NCBI RefSeq assembly: GCF_031143425.1 | Contig: NC_090437.1 | Location: forward strand, 1,181,198,863 to 1,181,262,862 | DNA: 64,000 bases | Direction of reading: 5' to 3' | Source of the DNA: Pleurodeles waltl | Lineage: Eukaryota > Chordata > Amphibia > Caudata > Salamandridae | Part shown: positions 42,548 to 52,895 of the stretch, piece after piece | Layout: every line of letters begins with the position of its first letter | How positions within the stretch are numbered: position 1 is the first letter of the stretch | Notes under the pieces: generated by a model | What the model saw: only the letters and a program-made list of their open reading frames with translations | Databases searched by the model: none | What the model was told of the DNA's origin: nothing | Program-made: the position numbers and the translations under genes

Positions 42548-44555
42548 TGTTAAAAATTGGGTCTTTGGTTGACAGTTTGGTTACCCCCGTTCAAGCAAGG
42601 ACCCTTACTCTAGTCAGAGTAAAAGAGAATCACCCTCAGCAAACCCCTGCTCACCCCTTGGTAGCTTGGCAAAGCAGTAGGCTTAACTTCAGAGTGCTAG
42701 GTGTAAAGTATTTGTACCAACACACACAGTAACTTAATGAAAACACTACAAAATGACACAACACAGGTTTAGAAAAATAGGAAATATTTATCTAAACAAA
42801 ACAAGACCAGAATGACGAAAATGCACAATACACAAGTCAAGTTATCAATAAAAATGCGAAGAGTCTAGTTTTAAACACACACTAACACTGTTAGCGTAAA
42901 ACAGTACCTTGGGTGCATCAAAAATAACCCTGCACGGCTGAGTGAGCGTCAAAAAGGGCTTGCAATGCGTTGATTGCACTCACAAGTGGGACCTTGCGTT
43001 GTTTCTCTTTCGCCGGGTCCGGGTGCGTCGTTTCTTCTCTCAGCAGGAGAGCGATGAGTTGATCCGGTCAGCACTCTCCGGTCCGGGCAGGCCTTGCGTT
43101 GTTTTTACACGCCCAGCTGTTTTTACACGCCCAGCGGTGCTTGAGTCGGAAATCCAACCGCACGATGATCTGAAAACCACGCAGCGCAGGTTGAGATCTC
43201 TCAACCTCCGTCAGCGATGCTGCGCGTCATTTCTCCTGCTCCGTGCACCGATTCTTCAGTCACGTTTAAGGCAAGCAGCGATTCTTAGTTGCGGAGCCGG
43301 CAGCGCATCATTTCTTCAGCCGCAGATCAGAGTCGCGTCGATCTTTTCCCCGCACAGCACTCTGCGCATGGATTTGTTTTTCTTTAGGCTGCCAGCTTCT
43401 CCTCTCAGGGACCCAGGAACTGGATGGGCACCACAGGGCAGAGTAGGAGTCTCTCCAGAGACTCCAGGTGCTGGCAGAGGGAAGTCTTTGCTGTCCCTGA
43501 GACTTCAAACAACAGGAGGGAAGCTCTAAATCAAGCCCTTGGAGAGTTCTTCTCAAGATGGAAGGCACACAAAGTCCAGTCTTTGCCCTCTTACTCTGGC
43601 AGAAGCAGCAACTGCAGGATAGCTCCACAAAGCACAGTCACAGGCAGGGCAGCTCTTCTTCCTCAGCTCTTCTCCAGGCAGAGATTCCTCTTGATTTCCA
43701 GAAGTGATCTAAAGTCTGTGGTTTTGGGTGTCCTTCTTCTACCCATGTTGTCCTTTGTAGTTGACTTACTTCAAAGAAAAGTCTCTCTTGTTTGTGAAAT
43801 CCTGACCAGGCCAGGCCCCAGACACACCAGGAGGTTGGAGACTGCATTGTGTGAGGGAAAGCACAGCCCTTTCAGGTGTGAGTGACCACTCCTCCTCTCT
43901 CTCCTAGCACAGAGGGCTCATCAGGATATGCAGGCTAGACTCCACATGTCTATCCGCTCCTAAAGGGAATGTACACTTTAATCATATATAAAAGCAACCC
44001 CCATGTTATCCTATGAGAGGGATAGGCCTTGCAACAGTGAAAACCGAATTTAGCAGTATTTAATTGTTAGGACATATAAAACACATTAGTATATGTCCTA
44101 ACTTAACCATACTCTGCACCCTGCCCAAGGGGATACCTAGGGCCTACCTTAGGGGTGTCTGATATGTAAGAAAAGGGAAAGGTTAGGCCTGGCAAGTGGG
44201 TACACTTGCCAAGTCGAATTTGCAGTTTAAAACTGCACACACAGACACTGCAGTGGCAGGTCTGAGACCTGATTACAGGGCTACTCATGTGGGTGGCACA
44301 TCCAGTGCTGCAGGCCCACTAGTAGCATTTGATTTACAGGCCCTGGGCACCTCTAGTGCACTGTACTAGGGACTTACCAGTAAATCAAATATGCCAATCA
44401 TGGAGAACCAATTACATACACATTGTATATAGGAGCACTTGCACTTTAGCACTGGATGGCAGTGGTAAAGTGTCCAGAGTAACGAAAACAGCAAAAACAG
44501 AGTCCAGCACACATCAACAACCTGGAAAACAGAGACAAAAAGTTAGGGGAGACCA
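42548..44555 (-). mobile_element. Minus-strand LTR (about 2.0 kb)
   Basis: On the minus strand the segment starts TGGTCTCCCCTAAC and ends AATTTTTAACA, which fits TG...CA LTR ends. No gag or pol is present, so it is solo or a recombination product. The flanks (AGGTA on the left, CGTCT on the right) do not match. Left and right neighbours are parts of oppositely oriented Harbinger transposases. The LTR family is not the same as the Gmr1-type LTR at 12.4 kb, as far as I can see. Confidence 0.65.
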
Positions 44556-47151
44556 CGTCTAGGATGACAAGTCTAACAATCATGGATCTCTGTCGTAAGT
44601 TGGAGCCAGATCTGATGCCTGTCATTCATCATCCCAATGGAATACCACCCATTGTCCAAGTCTTGTCAGTGCTGAGCTTTCTGGCCACGGGCTCCTTCCA
44701 AAATACAGTGGCCCTACTGCAGAGATGTCCCAGCCTATGTTCAGTCTTGTTTTAAAGGCTGTACTGTCTGTATTGTTAAAACACCTGGACATCTACATCC
44801 GATTTCCACAACGTGAACATTTGTCTCATGTGAAGGCTGATTTCCATGGTTTGGCACTTATCCCACAAGTAGTGGGAGCCTTTGATGGTACTCATTTAGC
44901 CTTGGTTCCCCCACATGGCAATGAACAGGTCTATCGGAACAGGAAGAACTTCCACTCCATAAATGTCCAAGTAGTCTGTTTGGCGGACCTCTACATTTCC
45001 CAAGTATGTGCACGGTACCCAGGTTCAGTCTATGATGCCTTCATCATGTGGAACAGAACTATCACACAGCTGATGACACAACAGTACCCAGAGAAGGCCT
45101 GGCTGGTTGGTATGTCACATATGTAATTTGTGTTAGTATGCTATGTCTTCTGCCAAATGTAATTATGCCCTATACTAATGTTTGCACACATGTAACGATT
45201 ACTTACGGGGGACTCTGGCTACCCAAACTATCCCTGGTTGTTGACACCAGTGAGGTACCCAACCACGCCAGGGGAATTCCACTTCAACAGGGCCCATGGA
45301 AGGACCCGGCGTGTCATGGAGTGGGCTTTTGGGCTCCTGAAAGCAAGATTCTGTAGTATTGATAAGTCTAGTGGAGCCCTCCTCTAACCCACCACCAAAG
45401 TGTGTCAGATCATTGTGGCCTGCTGCATGCTCCACAACCTCGCCCTGAGGCATCAGATCCCATTCATCCTAGACGAGGGGGAGCAAGCAGAAATGCCAAG
45501 TGAGGATAACAGTGATGAGGATGAAGGTGGAGACAGCCGGGCAGATCTCATCAATCAAATCTTCACCTTAGTTTAAGTATGTGATGGTCCTTAATTTGAC
45601 TGACTCAGCAGGGTAGTGTGGGGGTCAGGAATGTTTGAGAAGGATCTTGTGTGACCATCAGACAGGTTATTTGTTGCTTAGCAGTATACAGCTCAGGTTT
45701 TCAGGCAAATTAGGACATGGAGTTGTGACTTTTGTGATAATCTTTGTTATGGGCAGTCAAAATGCACATTCTGAGTAACCATTGTGTTTGGAACATGTAT
45801 TTCTAGGTCATGTTTGCCTTTACCTGGCTAAACTCTTTGTTCAGGACTATTTCCAACCACATCTCTCGCAATGCCGTCCTTATGTTGACATTTCCGAATT
45901 GTGTGATTGGCAGGTGGGTTTAGCTGGTCTGACATGTCATTGACCCAGGAACTGTGTAATATAATTTTGGTGGTGTATGAGTCCAACAACCAGGCTGTCA
46001 GGACAGTGGGATGTCAGTGTTGTGTTCTACACAATAGACCTGCTTGCATTGTTATCTGGATCCAATGGTGTCATGCGTATGATCATTTATCTTTCAAACA
46101 TGTCTTCCAGAGCAGTCCATTCACTCATCCTTATCATTGTTTTGGTAATGATACTATTTGACTTCTATGAAGCTGTCAATGTGTTTCCTTATTGCAGGCC
46201 ACTGTGCATGTGTATCAAGACTGACATGCGTGAGTAGCATGCCTACAGATACCTGACCATGGTAAGTGGAAGGTTCCCTGACTGGGGATAGTTGTACTGA
46301 ACTCTCTCTGTATTATGGGGTACGTTGATTTGGTAGGCGTGTATAGGTATGTAATAAGGGTTTAGCTAATGACAATTTCCAATAAACTGTTTGCCTATTC
46401 AGATGGACAAAGCTGACATGCCCCTTTCTTCAGTGGTCTATGGGATGTTAGTTACTGACACCTATGCAGACGTAAAAAGGTGTAAAGACTTTCTTTACTA
46501 TGAGACCCCTGATATTTGACCAGCCCATGTGCAGTACAGTGCAATAAATGGGAATTGATGATTCTCCAGTTGTGTCATTGTGTTTGTATTGATCCCAGGC
46601 ATGACCGTGCCACCGTACGGTGGGTGTGTTGTGCGGGTGTGGGATGAGTGTTGTGTGAAGTGTGGAGGGCGGCCTAATCTATGGTACTATGTATCTCTGC
46701 TTTTTGGCTCTGGCTTCTATGTATTCTTGTTGGAAAGGACAGTGGTGTATGAAGGGGTGTATTTTATAGTGCAGTTTGTAGGTGTGTCAGGTGTGTGGAT
46801 GTGTGTCAGCTGTGTGGAATTTGAGCTATCCAATGTAGTGTTGTGTATCACTGTGCTGACTGCCGACAGCTGCAGTTTGTACCCTCATTGGTTGTCCACC
46901 ATGGAAGAACCGCTTTTGTGATTTATGAGTCGTAATAGGTTTGATGGTTGTTTGACGGGCTGGCGGTGCTGGTGGTGGGACCTCATTCCCACCTTCCAGA
47001 GTCCTGGCTTTGTTGTTTTTTTGGATGGGTTTTGGCAGTCCTGTCTGTGTAACCCATAATACGGCAGTCTATATGACCGCCAACATGGTGGTCTTTTAGT
47101 GGCACTACCATGTCAGTCTGGCTGTCAGACTGCCAAACCTGGAATGAGGCC
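44556..47151. mobile_element. PIF/Harbinger element copy D (inverted, partial)
   Basis: This copy is in the opposite orientation to B and C: a plus-strand transposase, then the 5' region of the first Myb-like gene in reverse (TTTTATA at 46,762), then the element's terminus GAATGAGGCC near 47,151. The Myb-A coding exons between them are gone. The region 46,930-47,151 has palindromic GGCGGT/ACCGCC-type sequence like the ends of copy B. The other end was lost at the LTR junction. Confidence 0.72.
44561..45577 (+). pseudogene. HARBI1-type transposase, copy D
   Basis: Exon 1 starts abruptly at RMTSLTIMDLCRKLEPDLMP (44,561), so the N terminus is lost. After a register change near 44,720 it carries VVGAFDGTHLAL (first Asp near 44,885) and YPGSVYDAF (second Asp near 45,025). 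A GTATGT donor sits at 45,110. The second exon resumes at GDSGYPN near 45,210, but no AG acceptor precedes it. It has GRTRRVMEWAFGLLKAR (Glu near 45,320), then a stop at about 45,384, then KVCQIIVACCMLHNLALRHQ and an acidic tail ending at TAA 45,577. The three catalytic residues are still recognisable. Confidence 0.85.
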
Positions 47152-48470
47152 CTATATGTTTTTTAGATGCCAGGTACACCTTCCCTTAATTTGTTGAATG
47201 AAAATAATGCAACCGCAATACATTGTTACAGTTTGGTTACCACTGCAGTATCTTCTATCAAAAATATCACTCTGGGCATTTTGTTGGTTCACAATGTTGA
47301 AAAAGCCAGGTAGTCAAGCCAAACAAAAACTTTGTGTAATGGAGGGGCAGAGCTATAGCCTATGATGATGATGACTCAGAATCATTGAAGCTCAATGAAG
47401 GGGTGGGATACAAATGGTTAACGAAAGGCAGAAAAAAAGATAATGCAAAGATGACAGGAATTAAACATAAATTGGATAGGGAAGGGAGACAGTATAAAAT
47501 AAGCATTTCTAATGCAAAAGGTCTTGCATTTATTTTGAGTTAGCGCTATTGGCATTGTAAATTCAGAACTGGACGTTTCTTGCCACATAGATTGGTCAAC
47601 CCTGTCTCATAATTTCATCTTTTCCTGCCATGTTTTGGTGGTCACTTGTGGCTACTGACATCAGAAATCACAAGCCCTTGAAGAGAGACGAGATTACTGC
47701 ACTACATCTCGTTGTGTAAACTTCTGAACAGAAATTTGAAAATAAGGCTGGAAAAGTATTTTATTTTTATTTTAACAGAATAAAAAGTCTTGCAAGCATT
47801 CTTGCCTCACATTCCAATGAGCTGAGAAGATTTCTGGCCCCAATAAAGGAGATAATCAATGCCTTCTGTGTGATGTCGTGAGTGCTTGCAGGGAGGGACA
47901 CTGGAGACTCGAGATGGGATGAGAGCCTAAGGAAGTTTCACATCATTGCTTCTAGGTTTAGCTACATTCTACCAGAAGGGGCTTAATGTGGCTTTTGTGA
48001 GCAGTGAGCCAGAGGTAAACGAGGACAGGACTGGAATAAAGCTAAAATAAATGTCATTTACATGGGGGAGATGGGAGGAACGGAATGCTGCAATAAAACA
48101 CATGCAGCTACCATCCTAAAACACTCACAGTGAAAGGGGAGCACTAGAGACATAGTAAAAATAGTCTCACACAGCAACAGAAAAAGAAACCAAAGTGGAA
48201 TAATACAGTAGTTAGTCACTGCTCTGAAACTGAGAAAGGAGGGAGAAAAAGGCAGAACTGACCACTAGCGAGCAAGAATTTTTAAAGGACACTGCAACCA
48301 ACAAATTAAATTGCTTTAACCCATAAGAGGTATACTAAAAGTATACATGAGGTTGAATGCTTACGTGTGACCTAAAAAGTAAACAAAGCAAAACTAAAAG
48401 TAGTATTATAGTGGGCAGAGGTAAAAGTTAGGGAAATTATAATAATATTAAATAGTAGGACTTACTGGGA
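47152..48470. other. Unassigned
   Basis: AT-rich sequence with no recognised coding motif, terminal repeat or RNA gene. It separates Harbinger copy D from the insertion site of copy B. Confidence 0.4.
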
Positions 48471-48566
48471 CGCGCATAGCTCTCAGCATTGGTGCTGGTG
48501 TTTGGCGCCTCCTCAGCTCCTTCGGACGCACCTCTGTGTTGCCTCTCTTCTTGCCTTTGAGTGCTG
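48471..48566 (-). other. Candidate exon with splice-site-like flanks
   Basis: On the minus strand a 96-base open stretch (STQRQEERQHRGASEG, then NTSTNAESYARPS) lies between TTCTTACATCAG and GTAAGTCC, both close to splice consensus. No family is recognised. It may belong with the minus-strand fragment at 58,572-58,868, because Harbinger B and a MITE account for most of the distance between them. Confidence 0.35.
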
Positions 48567-48754
48567 ATGTAAGAATTAAAAAAGATAAAAGAAAATAGAT
48601 TGGTGGTACCTGTAATCTCCACTAAATTATTATATAATAGGCAAATGCAGTAACATTGTACTTAGATCAGATCACCTATGGTACTAGTATGATCGATTTT
48701 CGTTGAGTTAGCTATACTCCTAAAATCCCTATTCCAAGTTTCCTTAACAAAAAC

Positions 48755-48757
48755 TTA
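48755..48757. repeat. Harbinger B target duplication TTA, left
   Basis: TTA directly precedes the left terminus and is repeated at 57,420-57,422, the 3-bp duplication expected of PIF/Harbinger transposons. Confidence 0.88.
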
Positions 48758-49146
48758 GGCCCTCATTACAACCCTGGTGGTAAATCCCACTTACCGCCGT
48801 GCTGAAGGCCGCCAACATACTGTGGCCGCGGCGGAAATCCGCTACAGGTATTAAGAACTACATCTCGTAATACGCCACAATACAGACACCCACACAAGTC
48901 CGCCACACCAAAGGTCAGTGATAAACTGGCAATAGCAAAACACACATCATCACGCCAACAGGAATACGCCCACAGTATCACGACCCACAAATTAATGCAG
49001 CGGTCTTTCAACCGCGGTAAACCATTGGCGGTACACACCGCAGCGCTCAAAATACACACACACTTACAAAACACAACCACATTAGACAATTCGAAATACA
49101 CACACCTGATGCACATACACACACCACACCCACACACTCACACCAC

Positions 49147-49153
49147 TATAAAA
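49147..49153 (+). promoter_or_regulatory. TATA box of Myb-A gene, copy B
   Basis: TATAAAA in a CACACCC-rich context about 200 bases before the ATG at 49,356. The same box and context recur in copies C and D. Confidence 0.6.
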
Positions 49154-49355
49154 CACACACCCACATTACCCACAACCCCTTACAAAGACATTTTTCTGAA
49201 GAAGCAGAGAGACAGAATAGCAAACTCAACACCAGCATCCACAAGCACACAACACCATCACTCATACAATATCCACGCACCTCAAACAACACACCCCAAT
49301 ACAACACATCACACAGCACAACAAAGATCACCTCACACATTACCCACGCCACATC

Positions 49356-50846
49356 ATGGCACCTCAAAGACACCCCAGGTTTTCTGAGGAGGAGCTCAGG
49401 GTCATAGTGGAGGAAATCATCCCAGTAGAGCCACAGCTTTTCGGATCACAGGTACAGCACACCTCCATTGCTAGGAAGATGGAGCCATGACGGAGAATCG
49501 TCAACAGGGTCAAACCAGTGGGACAGCACCCCAGAACACGGGATGACATCTGGAAGAGGTGGAATGACCTACGGGGGAAGATGCTTTCTGTGGTATCCAG
49601 ACGCCAGGTAGCAGTACAGAGTACTGGCGGTGGATCCCCACCTCCTCCCCCACAACTAACAACATGGGAGGAGCAAGTCTTGGCAATACTGCATCCTGAG
49701 GGCCTCACAGGAGTAGCAGGAGGACTGGACTCTGGTAAGTAATATCTTTACTACCATATCCCCACCTGCATGCCATCACATACCCCCACCCTCACCCTCC
49801 ACCATCACAACCCACCCATCCCAATACCAAGCCCTGCATGCACCACCTATGCATGGACACCCATCACCAAAGCATGTCCACTACAGATACCCACACAGCC
49901 CCCAAAACACTAATCACACAAGGGCAAACACAATAATGCAAGCACAGGAGTAGAGGGTAACTCACCCATGGCACAAGATGGCACACACAGATACAATAAC
50001 TATGCATTTACCCCCAACAGGACCCATACCCAACGTCACCTGACAGGAGGTGCCAAACATATCCAGTCCCCCCACAGAAGAGGCCCACAGTGACGACAGC
50101 AGCTCTGCACGCCTGGATCTAGATGACCAGCACAGCCCATCAGGGACCTCTGGACAGTCGGTTCCCCTGCCACTGTCACAAACCATCACAGAGCCTCCCC
50201 CTCAGGAAACACCACCACAGCACCCACCCAGCGGGCCCATAGCTCTGTCCCCAGGACATGTCAATCAGCAGTGTGTCCACCACTAGAGGGACCCCAGCCA
50301 AACCCACCAACCCAAGACAATCAGGGACCTGGGGTCAGTGGGCACACAGTTCAGGGGACAGAGGCATAGGATAACAGGGAAGCTGGGAGGACTGCTGTGC
50401 GACAGGGGCAGGACAGGCCCAGGGAACCCACTCTCCACGAGGCACTCTCCAACATCATGGGACCATACAATCATTCCCAGGACACCATGGGCACGGTACT
50501 GGCCAAGTTTCAGGAGACCTAGCGGCTGCAGGAGGAACACTACCTGGGGATCAGGGAGGACTTGAAGTCCATCAACAGCACCCTGGTCACCATTGCAGGG
50601 GTGCTAGCAGACCTGGCCAACGCCATGAGGGACACAGTGGCATACAAACGGGCCCCTGACACTAGCCTGAACGATGAACAGCCCTCCACTTCCGCTGGCG
50701 CTAGTGGACAGGAGGTCCCACCACAGGACCAGCAGGCCACCAGCACCCCACCCCCTGCAAAAGAAGAACCACCCCGCAAATGGTCCCTGAGATCCAGGGA
50801 ACAGAGAACATTGCCAAGACCCCGCCAGGAAATAACACTCTCCTGA
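49356..50846 (+). pseudogene. First Myb/SANT-like gene (Myb-A), copy B
   Basis: In two-gene Harbingers the Myb-like protein binds the transposase, takes it to the nucleus and recognises element DNA. Exon 1 (49,356-49,734) begins MAPQRHPRFSEEELRVIVEE, the first helix of a trihelix/Myb-like domain. PRTRDDIWKRWNDLRGKM near 49,530 is the last helix. A Pro-rich stretch and TTWEEQVLAILHPEG end the exon at a GTAAGT donor. Exon 2 (from 50,021) has an acidic Ser/Asp-rich part and Pro-rich linkers. A helical segment near 50,550-50,640 (IREDLKSINSTLVTIAG) could multimerise. A basic C terminus (KWSLRSREQRTLPRPRQ) follows. TGA codons at 49,487 and near 50,041 and a register change near 50,290 break it. 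Confidence 0.82.
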
Positions 50847-51020
50847 TTGTCACCCTTTTGTCCCACTTTGTCGCCCTGACAACTTTGAACTGGCATTACT
50901 CCACTTTCTATGCTCCCTTGGACAATGCACCTGTGAGACCAAGAGACTGGACTCTACCATGGACATTCCTCCACCATCACTCCAGCCCATTGCACACACC
51001 CCTCCACTTATTTTCATAGA

Positions 51021-51026
51021 AATAAA
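51021..51026 (+). terminator. Poly(A) signal of Myb-A gene, copy B
   Basis: AATAAA about 175 bases after the Myb-A stop, conserved in copy C (41,856). The convergent transposase ends about 290 bases further on. Confidence 0.65.
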
Positions 51027-51313
51027 CACTCTTGAATCACAAATCAATCTGGAGTCAGTCTGTACTTTCACAAATGTGTAATTGCAACCTCTCAGAAATA
51101 CAGCAATGTCAATGTTCATGTTCACATACCAATGTTACACAGTTGTTGGGCAGCAGTAAACATAGCAGAGGGGACAACGTGGGACGCAGATCTGTGAAAT
51201 GGAAAGGCAAAGTGACATGCCAGGGTCCATACACAGAGATAAAAAGGCAGATTTATGCAATGTCCTATAGTAGTATTATATGTGAGAAGCAGTGCCTTCC
51301 TCTTACCTGTGTC

Positions 51314-52715
51314 TCACTGGAAGTATTGCACAATGATGTTGTTTCGGTTGTCTATATCTTCTTCTTCTGCCTCCTCTTCTTCACTGTCCACAGGCTCCAC
51401 AGCTGCCACAAGACCATGATCAGGCCCATCCTCCTGCAGAAAAGACACCTGGTGTCGCAAAGCTAGGTTGTGCAATATACAGCATGCCACGATGATCTGG
51501 CACACCTTCTTCGGTGAGTAGTATAGGGAGCCACCTGTCAGATGGAGGCACTGGAATCTGGCCTTCAGGAGGCCGAAGGTGCGCTCTATTATTCTCCTAG
51601 TTCGCCCATGTGCCTCATTGTAGAGTTCCTCTGCCCTTGTCCTGGGATTTCTCACTGGGGTCAGTAGCCACGACAGTTTGGGGTAACCAGAGTCACCTGC
51701 AAATATCAAGGGAGAACTGTTAGACATCCTCCAACCCTTAGGGACTCTCCCATACCCAGACACCTATGTCAACTGTGTTGGGACCTTGAGATCACCTATT
51801 AGCCACACACGGTGCCTCTGGAGTTGCCCCATCACATTACGGATGCTGCTATTCCTCAAAATGTAAGCGTCATGCACTGAGCCAGGATACTTGACATTCA
51901 AATGGGAGATGTACTGGTCTGCCAAACACACCATCTGCACATTCAAAGAATGGTAGCTTTTGCGGTTTCTGTACACCTGTTCATTCCTGTGGGGTGGGAC
52001 AAATGCCACATGTGTCCCATCAATGGCACCAATGATGCTGGGGATATGTCCCAGGGCATAAAAGTCACCTTTCACTGTGGGTAAATCCTCCACCTGAGGG
52101 AAAACGATGTAGCTGTGCATGTGTTTCAGCAGGGCATACAACACTCTGGACAACACGTTAGAGAATATTGGCTGTGCCATCCCTGATGCCATGGCCACAG
52201 TTGTTTTGAAAGGACCCACTGGTCAGGAAATGGAGTACTGACAGGACCTGCACTAGAGGGGGGATTCCTGTGGGATGGCGGATAGCTGACATCAGGTCTG
52301 GCTCCAACTGGGCACACAGTTCCTGGATTGTGGCACGATCAAGTCTGTAGGTGATAGTGATGTGTCTGTCTTTCTTTGTCGACAGGTCCACCACGGGTCT
52401 GTACACCGGATGATAACGCCAGCTCATCACTTGCCCCAGCCAACGTGCCATATGGAGGAAAAGGGTGAGCAGAGGGTTATACACCACATCGGTTTCACAA
52501 GGGTGTTTAGCAAAATCGTGATATAATCGGTGTGTGGCGCTGTCTGTCTGTATTCCTGGCCAAAAGTCCTCTGAAGCAGTTAGTTGCCCTGCCATGTGCC
52601 CCCCTGAAATGGCAGCTGCCCGCCCTGTAAGGAGGAACAAGGGGAAATGAGGTAACTGCGCTGGCATTGTGCAGCGTCGCAGTAGGCGGTCAAAGACTGC
52701 GGTGCAATTCAGCAT
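51314..52715 (-). pseudogene. HARBI1-type DDE transposase, copy B
   Basis: This is the best preserved transposase in the window. Exon 1 runs from about 52,715 (upstream start choice uncertain) through YRPVVDLSTKKDRH and QLEPDLMSAIRHPTGIPP. Then come IIGAIDGTHVAF (first Asp near 52,030) and YPGSVHDAYILRN (second Asp near 51,870), and the exon ends at WLIG with a GTGATC donor near 51,797. The intron is about 105 bases long and ends ATTTGCAG. Exon 2 (51,697-51,314) has GDSGYPKLSWLLTPVRNPR, RRIIERTFGLLKAR (Glu near 51,585), KVCQIIVACCILHNLALRHQ and an acidic tail ending ...VQYFQ. A single extra base in an A-run near 52,207 shifts the frame; otherwise it is open. It converges with Myb-A and diverges from Myb-B. 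Confidence 0.9.
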
Positions 52716-52895
52716 TGGTTATCATTGGGCCCTATGGGTTTCAGGAGCCAATGACAGTGTATGCCGCCGGTGAAGGTACACACCTCCGCGGACGTGACCG
52801 CTATTTTCTATCTGTTCACTCACTTGATACCTGACCTTCAACTTGAAGAGGACCTACACTGCAAGTGCTGCTGTGACCTGTGTCTGGAAGCGAAA

